The translations under genes were made by a program, and so were the position numbers. A DNA stretch of 64,000 nt from Enterococcus lacertideformus. Its GTDB lineage: Bacteria > Bacillota > Bacilli > Lactobacillales > Enterococcaceae. Shown here one piece after another: positions 1 to 8,585 of this stretch; positions within the stretch are counted from its first letter, which is position 1, and each line of letters starts with the position of its first letter. The stretch lies in contig JADAKE010000005.1 of NCBI GenBank assembly GCA_015680865.1, positions 60,657 through 124,656 of the forward strand, read 5' to 3'. The notes beneath the pieces were generated by a model. The model was not told the DNA's origin. It saw only the letters and a program-made list of their open reading frames with translations, and searched no databases.

Positions 1-134
1 CGCAATTGACGGCGTTGTTTTTTAGTTTTACCGTGGAAACGGTGACTTGTAAACGCACGGAAACGTTTTAATCCGCCCTTACCAGTACGTTTGAAACGTT
101 TTGCTGATCCGCGGTGTGTTTTTTGTTTTGGCAT
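1..134 (-). CDS. rpmI: 50S ribosomal protein bL35, partial (3' end outside window)
   Basis: The reverse strand from 134 reads [20 protein letters not shown] and continues in frame to the window edge, giving 44 complete codons of the roughly 66-residue bL35 family. The Lys/Arg-rich start with the MPKxKTHRGxAKRF pattern is diagnostic. An AGGAGGAAA ribosome binding site sits a few bases before the ATG. It follows infC by 70 bases, the conserved infC-rpmI-rplT order; rplT would lie beyond the window. It is a structural protein of the large ribosomal subunit. Translation ends here only because the window does. Confidence 0.96.
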   Translation of the reverse strand, partial: MPKQKTHRGSAKRFKRTGKGGLKRFRAFTSHRFHGKTKKQRRQL

Positions 135-204
135 GACTATATTTCCTCCTCAAAATCTTTCGTTATCCAACTATCAACTGTTCAACAGTAGTTAGTCATT
201 CAAA

Positions 205-729
205 TTACTTACTATCGTTTTTCGGTGCCAGCGTCAAGAACATGCTGCGTCCATCCATTTTAGCTTTTTGTTCCACTGTTGCAATATCAGCAGTTTCTTC
301 AGCTAAGCGATCTAAGACTTTTTGACCAATCTCTTTGTGGGTAATGGCACGGCCTTTGAAGCGAATAGAAGCTTTCACTTTATCGCCCTTTTCTAAGAAC
401 TTACGTGCATTACGAAGTTTTGTATTGAAGTCATTTACGTCAATCGTAGGACTTAAGCGAACTTCTTTTACATTGATCACTTTTTGTTTTTTACTCGCCT
501 CGCGGTCTTTCTTTTGTTGCTCGAAACGGTATTTTCCGTAGTCCATGATTCGCGCAACTGGTGGTTTTGCACTTGGGGCAACTAATACAAGATCTAAATT
601 TGCTTGTTCTGCAATTTTCAATGCTTCTACTTTTGTTTTAACTCCTAATTGCTCACCATCTGAACCGATCAATCGTAACTCACGTGCACGAATGCCGTCG
701 TTAACCATCATATCCTTTGCTATGGTCAT
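205..729 (-). CDS. infC: Translation initiation factor IF-3
   Basis: The 174-residue protein has the full IF-3 architecture. The N-terminal domain carries [14 protein letters not shown], a lysine-rich linker follows ([15 protein letters not shown]), and the C-terminal domain carries [18 protein letters not shown] and [16 protein letters not shown]-3 binds the 30S subunit, checks start codons and prevents subunit joining. It is first in the infC-rpmI operon and is preceded by an attenuator leader. The annotated ATG at 729-727 lies only three bases after GGAGG, which is short. Two codons downstream, at 723-721, is an ATA codon nine bases from GGAGG, at the place where B. subtilis IF-3 begins (ISKDFMVN against IAKDMMVN here, from memory). 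A non-AUG start, as in E. coli infC, is therefore possible but unproven. Confidence 0.96.
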   Translation of the reverse strand: MTIAKDMMVNDGIRARELRLIGSDGEQLGVKTKVEALKIAEQANLDLVLVAPSAKPPVARIMDYGKYRFEQQKKDREASKKQKVINVKEVRLSPTIDVNDFNTKLRNARKFLEKGDKVKASIRFKGRAITHKEIGQKVLDRLAEETADIATVEQKAKMDGRSMFLTLAPKNDSK

Positions 730-905
730 TCACCTCCAAATATTATAAGAGAAAGAAAAGCTTGCCGAATATCCGGCAATAAAAAAAACGAGTTCTCTAA
801 CAGAACCCGCACGTACTTCACCTAATTAATAGATGAAAACTATCTAGCCCAGTGACAAAATCAACTAAGGCGAGAAGCGGGTGCTTCTACTTTTATTTCT
901 CAACT
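730..905 (-). promoter_or_regulatory. infC-rpmI-rplT 5' leader (L20-leader-like attenuator)
   Basis: About 175 bases separate the promoter from infC. On the reverse strand the leader has a GAAGC/GCTTC hairpin with an ACCC loop at 887-874, an intrinsic terminator at 809-781, and a further hairpin TTGCCG/CGGCAA at 779-762 before the ribosome binding site. The ACCCGC at 882-877 is complementary to GCGGGT at 810-805, the base of the terminator, so an antiterminator pairing is possible. Low-GC Firmicutes regulate this operon by L20 binding to such a leader (Rfam L20_leader). Assignment to that family is inferred from position and architecture, not from an alignment. Confidence 0.65.
781..809 (-). 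terminator. Attenuator terminator in the infC leader
   Basis: On the reverse strand an 8-bp stem (CGGGTTCT with AGAACTCG, one G-T pair) closes a five-base loop and is followed by eight T residues. It lies inside the infC leader, downstream of the promoter and upstream of the gene. It should therefore act as a conditional attenuator rather than a terminator of the preceding gene. Confidence 0.75.
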
Positions 906-910
906 ATTGT

Positions 911-939
911 ATTGTAGCAAAAATCACTCCTCGTGTCAA
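911..939 (-). promoter_or_regulatory. infC operon promoter
   Basis: Reverse strand TTGACA (939-934) and TACAAT (916-911) are separated by exactly 17 bases, a near-consensus sigma-A promoter directed at infC. It is the best promoter match in this part of the window. Confidence 0.8.
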
Positions 940-986
940 TGATTTTCACTTCTTTGCTATACTAAAGAAAAACGAGGTGTAGCTAT

Positions 987-1619
987 ATGAAAAGAATCAA
1001 GCCGATTCCTCCTTCTCTTCCTTCTCTTACAAAGGGAGATTTTTATTTAGAAGATGAAGAGATCTTCTCTGGTCTTTTGATCAATGGGGGTGACCAAAGC
1101 TATCTTGATGCCAAAAATATGGTATTAAGAGAGAGTCATATCCAAAAACTTACGATGCAAAAAACAGCTCTACGTCATTTTGAATGCAGTAATGTTATTT
1201 TTGAAAAATGTGATTTTTCCAATCTGGAATGGCTTGGTGGCAGTTTCCACCAAGTAGTGTTTCATCAATGTAAATTAACAGGTACGAATTTTGCCGAAAG
1301 TTATCTTCGAGACTGTACTTTCACTGACTGTATTGCTTCTATGACTTCCTTTAGCAGTACAAACTTGAAAGCTGTCTCCTTCGATCATTGCCAATTAGAA
1401 GACAGCGAATTTTATGAGGTCACTTGGAAAAATCTTTTTTTATCTGACAATCAGTTAACCGGTTCAAACTGGTTCCGAACTTCTCTGAAAGGATTAGATT
1501 TTACGACTAATTTCTTCACAGCGATTGCTTTATCTCAAGATTCTTTGGCGGGACTAATCGTCAATCAAGAGCAAGCACTCGTGATCGCCCAAGCCCTTGG
1601 TTTGCAAATCAAAAACTAG
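987..1619 (+). CDS. Pentapeptide-repeat protein
   Basis: The 210-residue protein contains degenerate pentapeptide repeats of the A(D/N)LXX type from about residue 45 to 175, for example VIFEKCDFSNLEW, KLTGTNFAESYLRDCTF and CQLEDSEFYEV. Such proteins fold as right-handed quadrilateral beta-helices. Some, such as Qnr and MfpA, mimic DNA and bind gyrase, but most in Firmicutes have no known role. No signal peptide or membrane segment is visible, so it is probably cytosolic. The start follows a GAGGTG-type ribosome binding site. It diverges from the infC promoter, stands alone on the plus strand and converges with the CorA-type gene, its stop lying two bases from that gene's end. The specific function is not recognised. 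Confidence 0.85.
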   Translation: MKRIKPIPPSLPSLTKGDFYLEDEEIFSGLLINGGDQSYLDAKNMVLRESHIQKLTMQKTALRHFECSNVIFEKCDFSNLEWLGGSFHQVVFHQCKLTGTNFAESYLRDCTFTDCIASMTSFSSTNLKAVSFDHCQLEDSEFYEVTWKNLFLSDNQLTGSNWFRTSLKGLDFTTNFFTAIALSQDSLAGLIVNQEQALVIAQALGLQIKN

Positions 1620-1620
1620 A

Positions 1621-2526
1621 TCAACGAATCCGTCGCCACAATGCAACAAGCATCCAAACAGATAAGACAAGACTGATGATCAAGGCGATCCCCCATCCGA
1701 AAACGGAATGGGTAAAGGGTAACTGGAGATTCATCCCGAAAAAACCTGTCACAATCGTTGGAACAGTCAAAATCAGCGACCAGACCGTCAAAAATTTCAT
1801 CGTGTCATTCAAGTTATTATTCAGCAAATTATTATAAGTGCCAGAAAGCTGATCTAAAATCTGCGAAGCTAAGTTCGTCATTTCAACTGCTTGTCGTGCT
1901 TCGATCAGTGCATCGTCCAACTCTTCTTTTTCCTTTTCTGACAACTTGCGATAAATGGCCAAGGCCTTGATTTGTTCCAAAAGTACTACATTTTGTTTCG
2001 TTCCTGTAACTAAGTAAACCAAACCAACCTCTAAATCTGAAAGTTGCAGCAGATTCTTGTTCGTTGTTTTTTCTCTTAATTTCAGATTAAGCCGCTGAAG
2101 TTCGCTATTTACTTCCTCGATTAAAGGAAAAAAAGAATCAGAAATCAAAAACAATGTACGAAACAATAAACTGTATACACTCATGTCTGGCATTCGTTCC
2201 AAAAGCGATCGAATCAGTCGGATCACATACTCGGTATTCGGCGTGGTAAATGTAAACAAACCATCTTCTTTCAAAATAAAAGCAATAGGACTAGTTTCAT
2301 AATGATTATCGACTTTTTGCTGGTGCGGGACATTTGATACAAGCAGTAACGCTTCATCAAAAGAATCATACTCTACACGCGCCCGTTCATTTTTATCTAG
2401 AGAATAAGTCAGCATCTCATCACTAATGCTATATTCTTCTTTTAAATTTTTAACAGCTAGCACATCATTTTGATGTACATTGATCCAAAAATTACGTTCT
2501 TGATTAAAATAGTGTTTTTCCCGCGT
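1621..2526 (-). CDS. CorA-family divalent cation (Mg2+/Co2+) transporter; start codon abnormal
   Basis: The C-terminal part has two transmembrane helices joined by the CorA signature GMN within FFGMNLQLPF, preceded by a long cytosolic helical domain. CorA proteins form pentameric magnesium or cobalt channels in the plasma membrane. The first conventional start in frame is a GTG at 2463 with no good ribosome binding site. The frame stays open upstream, and an AGGAGG lies seven bases before an ACG codon at 2526-2524. Translation from there would read TREKHYFNQERNFWINVHQN before the GTG. The ancestral start was probably ATG at that ACG position. Either ACG is used inefficiently, or the gene starts internally and is short by 21 residues. 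Confidence 0.8.
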   Translation of the reverse strand, partial: TREKHYFNQERNFWINVHQNDVLAVKNLKEEYSISDEMLTYSLDKNERARVEYDSFDEALLLVSNVPHQQKVDNHYETSPIAFILKEDGLFTFTTPNTEYVIRLIRSLLERMPDMSVYSLLFRTLFLISDSFFPLIEEVNSELQRLNLKLREKTTNKNLLQLSDLEVGLVYLVTGTKQNVVLLEQIKALAIYRKLSEKEKEELDDALIEARQAVEMTNLASQILDQLSGTYNNLLNNNLNDTMKFLTVWSLILTVPTIVTGFFGMNLQLPFTHSVFGWGIALIISLVLSVWMLVALWRRIR

Positions 2527-2560
2527 ACTCTATCCTCCTGTCATTTGCTTCCAGTATAAA

Positions 2561-2602
2561 GAAAAAAGCCGCTCAAATAAAGGTCAACCCCTTTAGATGA
2601 GC
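2561..2602 (-). terminator. Terminator downstream of the deoxynucleoside kinase gene
   Basis: Reverse strand GCTCA-TC-TAAAGG pairs with CCTTTA-TT-TGAGC around a short loop, followed by a T-rich tail (2567-2562). It sits ten bases after the kinase stop codon. Confidence 0.75.
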
Positions 2603-2611
2603 AACTATAAA

Positions 2612-3270
2612 TCAAATGGACGCTTCAGTTTGGCGAATCTCTGTTAATTTTTCTTCAATCATTCTCAAGACCTCTTCTTTTGCTTGAGGATCTTCCACAA
2701 AGTTAAAGCGATCACCATCGATTTGAATTTTCGGACTTTCATTGTATCCTTCATACCAATGATCATAGCGCCGATTTAATTCTTTGTAATAATCATAGAG
2801 GGTAGGATCAAAAGAAAGTTGTTCATATGATCGTCCTCTTTTTTCGATTCGATCAAGCATCGTATCAAATGAAACACGAATGTGAACCAATAGATCTGGG
2901 TGTTTTTTATCAGCAGCATAAGGAAGTTCTTCCATCATATTCTGAAGCAGTTCATCATAGACACGTACTTCTGTTTCTGTTGCCCTACCTAAATCAGCAT
3001 TCAAATGAAAAAGTAAAGAATCTTCATAAATTGAACGATCCAATACGTTATTGTCTTCTTTCATCGCTTGTTTGATGCTTGCGAAACGTTTATTCAAAAA
3101 ATAAATTTGCAATAAAAAGCATACTGTTCAGGGTTGGCATAAAATAAAGGCAACACTTCATTATCGTCAATCGACTCATAAAAAGCTTCACTACCAAGAT
3201 GTTTAGCCATCATTTCCGTTAAACTTGATTTCCCAGCCCCAATTGTACCTGCTAAAACAATCACACTCAT
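2612..3270 (-). pseudogene. Deoxynucleoside kinase (dGK/dAK family), frameshifted
   Basis: Two overlapping reverse-strand frames together give a complete deoxynucleoside kinase. The first, from ATG at 3270, begins MSVIVLAGTIGAGKSSLTEM with the P-loop GTIGAGKS and runs to PEQYAF. The second resumes at QIYFLNKRFASIKQA and carries the DRSIYED motif and a C-terminal Arg-rich lid (RGRSYEQ). These enzymes phosphorylate deoxynucleosides for salvage. The junction is GCTTTTTATTG near 3110. One additional T would restore YAFLLQIYFLNKRF, so a single T is missing from a homopolymer. This is either a true frameshift or a sequencing error. The remainder is fully conserved, which favours a recent or artefactual lesion. 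Confidence 0.8.
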
Positions 3271-3475
3271 TAACCTCCAGCTCACTTTATCACTAAATAT
3301 AGTATCTTTACACTTCGTTTGTTTAATATACCCCCAATATCTGGTGGTGTCAATTAAAACCAAAATTTCATATATAAAAATAAATACAAAAAAATCTTAA
3401 GAAAAAAACGTTTTTTCGTCAGAAAACGCATTCTTTATTTTACTTATTGGACGGTTTTAGTAAAATAAAGATGAA

Positions 3476-3503
3476 TTGTTTTTTTGAACTGACATGTTAA
3501 AAT
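3476..3503 (+). promoter_or_regulatory. Possible mevalonate operon promoter
   Basis: TTGTTT (3476-3481) and TAAAAT (3498-3503) with a 16-base spacer lie about 80 bases before mvk, in the only intergenic gap upstream of the operon. The match is weak, so this is a candidate only. Confidence 0.3.
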
Positions 3504-3581
3504 TCTGTTCGTTAGCGCAAAGGATCCAACGCGCTTTATTTTTTGCTCAAAAAGTTATGGGAATAAAAAAGGAGTTAGATT

Positions 3582-4529
3582 ATGGCAAATTATGGCCAAG
3601 GGGAATCAAACGGTAAGATTATCCTGATGGGCGAGCATGCAGTTGTTTATGGAGAACCAGCAATTGCTTTTCCCTTTCATGCGACAAAGGTGGTTGCTTT
3701 ATTGAAAAAACTGTCCTCTTCGTCAACTGACCAGCTTGTTTCTTCCTACTACACAGGAACATTCAGCAACGCCCCACATGCGTTAAAAAATATCAAGCAA
3801 TTAGTCCTTAATTTAAAAAAAGAACTTGGGATAAAAGGTTCGATCCAACTAACGCTCAATAGTACCATCCCAGCAGAACGAGGTATGGGATCAAGCGCCG
3901 CAGTTGCGACTGCCGTTACACGTGCTTTTTATGATTACCTCAAGCAACCACTTTCTCGTGAACAGCTATTGACAAATGTTCATATTTCAGAAAAAATTGC
4001 CCATGGAAACCCTAGTGGCATTGATGCTGCAGCAACAAGCAGTTTAGAACCCATTTATTTTGTGAAAGGTCATCCTTTTGATTATTTTTCTTTAAATGTT
4101 GATGCTTTTTTAATCGTTGCAGATACAGGCATCAAAGGACAAACACGAGCTGTGGTAAAAGACGTAGCACATTTATTCGAAGAAAACCAACAAAAAGTTG
4201 GACAAAAAATCCAACAACTAGGATACTTAACCAGGCAATCAAAAAAAGCCATGATGGAAAATGACCCACAGCAGTTAGCTCAGGCAATGAATGAAGCCCA
4301 ACGAATTCTGAGTGCTTTAACAATAAGTAATGACCATTTAGATGTATTGATCAAAACAGCTAGAAATACTGGGGCTTTAGGAGTAAAGCTGACTGGCGGA
4401 GGCCGGGGTGGCTGCATGATTGCACTAGCTCAAACAAAAACAAAGGCCCAAGAGATCAGTGAGGCACTTTTACAAGCAGGTGCCGCTGAGACTTGGATAC
4501 AAAGATTAGGAGTACCTACCTATGATTAA
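3582..4529 (+). CDS. mvk: Mevalonate kinase
   Basis: A 315-residue GHMP kinase. It has an N-terminal GKIILMGEHAVVYGEPAIA segment, the ATP-binding motif PAERGMGSSAAVATAV near residue 90-106, HGNPSGIDAAA with the catalytic aspartate, and a C-terminal KLTGGGRGGCMIAL glycine motif. It phosphorylates mevalonate to mevalonate-5-phosphate, the first kinase step toward isopentenyl diphosphate. An AAGGAG site precedes the ATG. It is the first gene of a four-gene operon and overlaps mvaD by eight bases, implying translational coupling. Cocci use this pathway instead of the MEP route, and it supplies undecaprenyl phosphate for wall and capsule synthesis. Confidence 0.97.
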   Translation: MANYGQGESNGKIILMGEHAVVYGEPAIAFPFHATKVVALLKKLSSSSTDQLVSSYYTGTFSNAPHALKNIKQLVLNLKKELGIKGSIQLTLNSTIPAERGMGSSAAVATAVTRAFYDYLKQPLSREQLLTNVHISEKIAHGNPSGIDAAATSSLEPIYFVKGHPFDYFSLNVDAFLIVADTGIKGQTRAVVKDVAHLFEENQQKVGQKIQQLGYLTRQSKKAMMENDPQQLAQAMNEAQRILSALTISNDHLDVLIKTARNTGALGVKLTGGGRGGCMIALAQTKTKAQEISEALLQAGAAETWIQRLGVPTYD

Positions 4530-5499
4530 AGGCAAAGCACGTGCGTATACAAACATCGCTCTTATCAAATATTGGGGCAAAAAAAATGACGCAATGATTC
4601 TTCCCATGAATAACAGTTTATCACTTACATTGGATGCATTTTACACTGAAACCGAAGTGATTTTTTCTGACACATTCAGCGAGGATCAATTTTATTTAGA
4701 TAATAAATTGCAAGATGTAAAAACAACAGCAAAAATCAGCACTTTTTTAGATATTGCTAGAAAAAAAGCACAGACAACAAAAAAAGCAAAAGTTATCAGC
4801 CACAATTCCGTTCCCACCGCTGCTGGGTTAGCTTCTTCTGCAAGTGGATTAGCTGCTCTAGCCGGTGCTTGTAATAAAGCCTTAGCTTTAGGCCTTGATG
4901 ACCAAGCGCTGTCAATATTTGCACGTCGAGGATCTGGTTCAGCTTGTCGCAGTATCTTCGGAGGCTTTGTCGAATGGGAAAAAGGACATGATGATGCGAG
5001 TTCTTATGCCTATCCGATCCCATCAGATGGCTTTGAAGAAAACTTAGCGATGGTCTTTTTGTTGCTAAATGAACAAAAAAAAGACGTTTCAAGTCGTGAG
5101 GGCATGCGCCGAACAGTCGAAACTTCTAGTTTCTATCAAGGATGGCTAGACTCTGTTGAAACGGATCTTGCCCAATTGAAACGAGCTATCGAAACCAAAA
5201 ATTTCCAGCTTTTAGGTGAAACCATGGAGCAAAACAGCTTAAAGATGCATGGAACCACACTGGCTGCTCGTCCGCCATTTACTTATTGGTCGCCGGATAG
5301 TTTAAAAGCCATGCAAGCCGTAAGAGATTTAAGAAATCACAATATTCCTTGCTACTTTACAATGGATGCAGGACCAAATGTAAAAGTACTTGTTCAAAAA
5401 GAGCACTTAGAAGCTGTCCAGCAAACCTTTAGCAAATTATTTAGTAGCCAACAAGTCATTTCTGCTTTTGCAGGACCAGGAATTACGATTATTGAATAA
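4522..5499 (+). CDS. mvaD: Diphosphomevalonate decarboxylase
   Basis: The 325-residue protein begins MIKGKARAYTNIALIKYWGK, the hallmark of mevalonate diphosphate decarboxylase. It has the GHMP loop SVPTAAGLASSASGLAALAG near residue 95-115 and GSGSACRSIFGGFVEW, containing the catalytic region. It converts mevalonate-5-diphosphate to isopentenyl diphosphate with ATP. The start overlaps the end of mvk and the next gene follows after a 13-base gap. Length and motifs are normal for Gram-positive cocci. Confidence 0.97.
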   Translation: MIKGKARAYTNIALIKYWGKKNDAMILPMNNSLSLTLDAFYTETEVIFSDTFSEDQFYLDNKLQDVKTTAKISTFLDIARKKAQTTKKAKVISHNSVPTAAGLASSASGLAALAGACNKALALGLDDQALSIFARRGSGSACRSIFGGFVEWEKGHDDASSYAYPIPSDGFEENLAMVFLLLNEQKKDVSSREGMRRTVETSSFYQGWLDSVETDLAQLKRAIETKNFQLLGETMEQNSLKMHGTTLAARPPFTYWSPDSLKAMQAVRDLRNHNIPCYFTMDAGPNVKVLVQKEHLEAVQQTFSKLFSSQQVISAFAGPGITIIE

Positions 5500-5512
5500 A
5501 GGGAGATTTTTT

Positions 5513-6598
5513 ATGATTGAAGTATCTGCACCAGGAAAACTTTATATTGCTGGAGAATACGCAGTGGTTGAAACGGGACATCCAGCAATCATTGTAGCCA
5601 TTGATCAATTTGTTACAGTGACCGTTGAATCCGCACGAAAAGTAGGAAGTATCCAGTCTGCACAATACAGTGGCATGCCAATTCGCTGGACACGACGCAA
5701 AGGTGAACTCGTCTTAGATGTCCGTGAAAATCCGTTCCATTATATTCTTGCGGCTATTCGCTTAACTGAAAAATATGCCCAAGAAAAAAATATCCTGCTT
5801 TCTTTTTATGATTTAAAAGTAACAAGCGAATTGGATAGTTCTAATGGACGCAAATATGGATTGGGATCAAGTGGTGCAGTAACAGTTGCAACAGTTAAAG
5901 CCTTGAACATCTTTTACGCATTGAATTTAACTCAGATTGAGATCTTTAAAATCGCTGCACTTGCCAATTTAGCAGTTCAAGATAATGGTTCTTGTGGCGA
6001 TATTGCCGCTAGCTGTTACGGTGGCTGGATTGCTTTTTCAACATTTGATCATCATTGGTTAAAAGAAAAAGAAAAACAACACGCCATCGTTGAATTGTTA
6101 GAAATGGATTGGCCAGGTTTATCGATTGAATCATTGCCAACACCAAAAGATCTGCGATTACTGATTGGTTGGACTGGTAGTCCTGCTTCCACTTCTGATT
6201 TAGTCGATCAAGTTCACCGTTCGAGAGAAGATAAAATGGTAGCTTATCAGCTTTTCTTAAAAAACAGTACAAAATGCGTCAATAAAATGATCAAAGGGTT
6301 TAAAGAAAATAATGTACTGTTGATCCAACAGATGATTCGAAAAAATCGACAATTACTGCATGATTTATCTGCAATCACCGGAGTCGTCATCGAAACACCT
6401 GCTTTGAACAAATTGTGTAATTTAGCTGAGCAGTATGAAGGAGCCGCAAAATCTTCTGGTGCAGGTGGTGGCGATTGCGGTATCGTGATCGTTGATCAGA
6501 AATCTGGCATCCTTCCTTTAATGAGTGCATGGGAAAAAGCAGAAATCACCCCACTACCGTTACATGTCTATAGCGATCAAAGAAAGGAAAACCGATGA
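5513..6598 (+). CDS. mvaK2: Phosphomevalonate kinase
   Basis: This 361-residue GHMP kinase starts MIEVSAPGKLYIAGEYAVVE, preceded by AAAGGGAG at proper spacing. An upstream in-frame extension overlapping mvaD lacks a ribosome binding site and was not used. The ATP loop is YGLGSSGAVTVATVKAL near residue 105-125, and the C-terminal motif is KSSGAGGGDCGIV. It makes mevalonate-5-diphosphate, the step between mvk and mvaD. The stop overlaps the ATG of fni in an ATGA arrangement, so the two genes are likely coupled. Confidence 0.96.
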   Translation: MIEVSAPGKLYIAGEYAVVETGHPAIIVAIDQFVTVTVESARKVGSIQSAQYSGMPIRWTRRKGELVLDVRENPFHYILAAIRLTEKYAQEKNILLSFYDLKVTSELDSSNGRKYGLGSSGAVTVATVKALNIFYALNLTQIEIFKIAALANLAVQDNGSCGDIAASCYGGWIAFSTFDHHWLKEKEKQHAIVELLEMDWPGLSIESLPTPKDLRLLIGWTGSPASTSDLVDQVHRSREDKMVAYQLFLKNSTKCVNKMIKGFKENNVLLIQQMIRKNRQLLHDLSAITGVVIETPALNKLCNLAEQYEGAAKSSGAGGGDCGIVIVDQKSGILPLMSAWEKAEITPLPLHVYSDQRKENR

Positions 6599-7650
6599 AT
6601 CGAAAAGACGAACATGTTTCACTAGCTAAAGCCTTTCATGATAAGCAAAAAAACGAATTTGATTTCGTAAGGGTTATTCATAACCCTTTGCCACAAACAG
6701 CAGTTGCTGATGTCGATCTAAGCACACAGGTAGCTGGTTTTACGCTAAGTAGCCCGTTTTATATCAATGCGATGACTGGCGGTAGTGAAAAAACAAAAAA
6801 AATCAACCAAGATCTTGCGATCATCGCAAGAGAAGCGAGTCTGATGATTGCAACTGGGTCAGTCAGCGCTGCTTTAAAAGACCCTTCTTTGATAGATTCC
6901 TATGCAATCATGCGAGAGGTATATCCTGAAGGAAAAATACTCGCAAATGTTGGCGCTGGTACATCGGTGGAACACGCAAAAGAAGCGATTGAACTTTTCC
7001 ATGCTGATGCGTTACAAATCCATCTCAATGCGCCTCAAGAACTCGTGATGCCTGAAGGAGATCGTGATTTTACCAACTGGAAAACACTTATCCAAGAGAT
7101 CCAAACAGCCATTGATGTACCCCTAATCGTAAAAGAAGTCGGTTTTGGCATGACAAGAGAGACGATTAATGATTTAGCTGCTCTAGGAGTTCATATAGTT
7201 GATATCAGCGGTCGAAGCGGAACAAGCTTCACTCAGATCGAAAACGCCCGTCGCCCCAAGCGGGAACTGAATTATTTAGCTGACTGGGGGCAATCAACAG
7301 CCGCTTCATTGCTTGAAGCAAATGAAGCAGACACTTCTATAGAAATCCTAGCCTCCGGAGGTATCCGCAATGCCTATGACATATTTAAAGCTCTTTGTCT
7401 CGGCGCAAATGCAGTGGGCACTTCAGAAACTGTATTGGCTCATCTGATGAATCATGTAGTAGAAGAAACAATTATACTGATGGAGCAATGGCAAGAAGAA
7501 CTTCGACTGCTTTATACCATGGTCGGCGCAACAAATACCCCAGCTCTACACCAACAATCTCTGATCTTTTCCGGCCCAGTGAAGGATTGGTGCGCAGCAA
7601 GAGGGATCGATTTAGTAAAATATGGAAGACGCACAGAAAAAGGAGTATGA
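6595..7650 (+). CDS. fni: Type 2 isopentenyl-diphosphate delta-isomerase
   Basis: A 351-residue FMN-dependent TIM-barrel enzyme. Recognisable segments are NRKDEHVSLA at the start, INAMTGGSEKT, QIHLNAPQELVMPEGDRDF, VKEVGFGMTRETI and ILASGGIRNAYDIFKALCLGA. It interconverts IPP and DMAPP using reduced FMN and Mg2+, completing the mevalonate operon. It overlaps mvaK2 by four bases. The stop codon lies within the left arm of the operon's terminator hairpin. Confidence 0.96.
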   Translation: MNRKDEHVSLAKAFHDKQKNEFDFVRVIHNPLPQTAVADVDLSTQVAGFTLSSPFYINAMTGGSEKTKKINQDLAIIAREASLMIATGSVSAALKDPSLIDSYAIMREVYPEGKILANVGAGTSVEHAKEAIELFHADALQIHLNAPQELVMPEGDRDFTNWKTLIQEIQTAIDVPLIVKEVGFGMTRETINDLAALGVHIVDISGRSGTSFTQIENARRPKRELNYLADWGQSTAASLLEANEADTSIEILASGGIRNAYDIFKALCLGANAVGTSETVLAHLMNHVVEETIILMEQWQEELRLLYTMVGATNTPALHQQSLIFSGPVKDWCAARGIDLVKYGRRTEKGV

Positions 7651-7676
7651 CGCAAATCCGTCATACTCCTTTTTTT
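7641..7676 (+). terminator. Mevalonate operon terminator
   Basis: A perfect 12-bp stem (AGGAGTATGACG with CGTCATACTCCT) closes a six-base loop and runs into seven to eight T residues. The fni stop codon is inside the left arm. Confidence 0.92.
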
Positions 7677-7762
7677 CGAATAATTGATGTTTAATCAGCT
7701 GTCCTTCGGTATTCGTTCAAGCCGTTGATTTCACAACCTATCTACTAAACGGCAAAGCTGTT

Positions 7763-8569
7763 TTAAGGTTGTTTTCCAATATAAGCAAGTATACCTCCGT
7801 CCACATACAAGACATGGCCGTTAACGAAATCAGACGCGCTAGAAGCCAAGAAAACAGATGGTCCAGCCAAATCGATTGGCTCGCCCCAACGTGCCGCTGG
7901 CGTACGTCCAACAATAAATTGATCGAATGGATGACGTTCACCGTTTTCTTGTGTTTCGCGTAGTGGAGCAGTTTGCGGTGTAGCAATATAACCTGGTCCA
8001 ATTCCATTACATTGGATATTGTATTGACCGTATTCAGAAGCGATGTTTTTCGTCAGCATTTTTAATCCGCCTTTTGCCGCAGCATAAGCACTGACCGTTT
8101 CGCGTCCTAATTCACTCATCATGGAGCAGATATTGATGATTTTACCGCCACCTTTTTCGATCATATCCGGAATAACTGCTTTTGAAACAATGAATGGGGC
8201 ATTTAAATCCACGTCAATTACTTGGCGAAAGTCTGCCGCATCCATTTCGATCATCGGCGTTCGTTTGATTATCCCTGCATTGTTGACTAGAATATCAACT
8301 GAACCTACATCTTCTTTGATTTGTTGAACCATCGCTTGGACCGCTTCTTCATCGGTCACATCGCAGACATAGCCTTTTGCATCGATGCCTGCTTCTTTAT
8401 AATGCGCTATACCTTCATCAACTGATTCTTGATTCAAGTTATTAAATACGATTTTTGCTCCTGCTGTAGCTAAAGAGCGTGCAATCTCAAATCCAATACC
8501 ATAGACAGCACCGGTAACTAATGCTACTTTTCCATCTAAACGAAACATATCCATACTAAATTCCATCAT
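7763..8569 (-). CDS. kduD: 2-dehydro-3-deoxy-D-gluconate 5-dehydrogenase (KduD-type SDR)
   Basis: The 268-residue short-chain dehydrogenase has the NAD(P)-binding pattern VTGAVYGIG (residues ~18-26), NNAG at about 92, the catalytic SAYAAAKGG (Tyr-x3-Lys) and a C-terminal DGG. The family TGxxxGIG motif is altered to TGAVYGIG, which is tolerated. KduD reduces or oxidises the 2,5-diketo-3-deoxygluconate/KDG pair in breakdown of unsaturated uronates. It is the last gene of the kdgA-kdgK-kduI-kduD operon and follows kduI after 16 bases, supporting the KduD call over gluconate 5-dehydrogenase. Confidence 0.88.
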   Translation of the reverse strand: MMEFSMDMFRLDGKVALVTGAVYGIGFEIARSLATAGAKIVFNNLNQESVDEGIAHYKEAGIDAKGYVCDVTDEEAVQAMVQQIKEDVGSVDILVNNAGIIKRTPMIEMDAADFRQVIDVDLNAPFIVSKAVIPDMIEKGGGKIINICSMMSELGRETVSAYAAAKGGLKMLTKNIASEYGQYNIQCNGIGPGYIATPQTAPLRETQENGERHPFDQFIVGRTPAARWGEPIDLAGPSVFLASSASDFVNGHVLYVDGGILAYIGKQP

Positions 8570-8585
8570 GTTCTCTCCCTTATGC

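Noticed and set aside
7395..7694. Plus-strand open frame overlapping the end of fni
   Set aside because: It is an out-of-frame shadow of fni that runs through the terminator hairpin.
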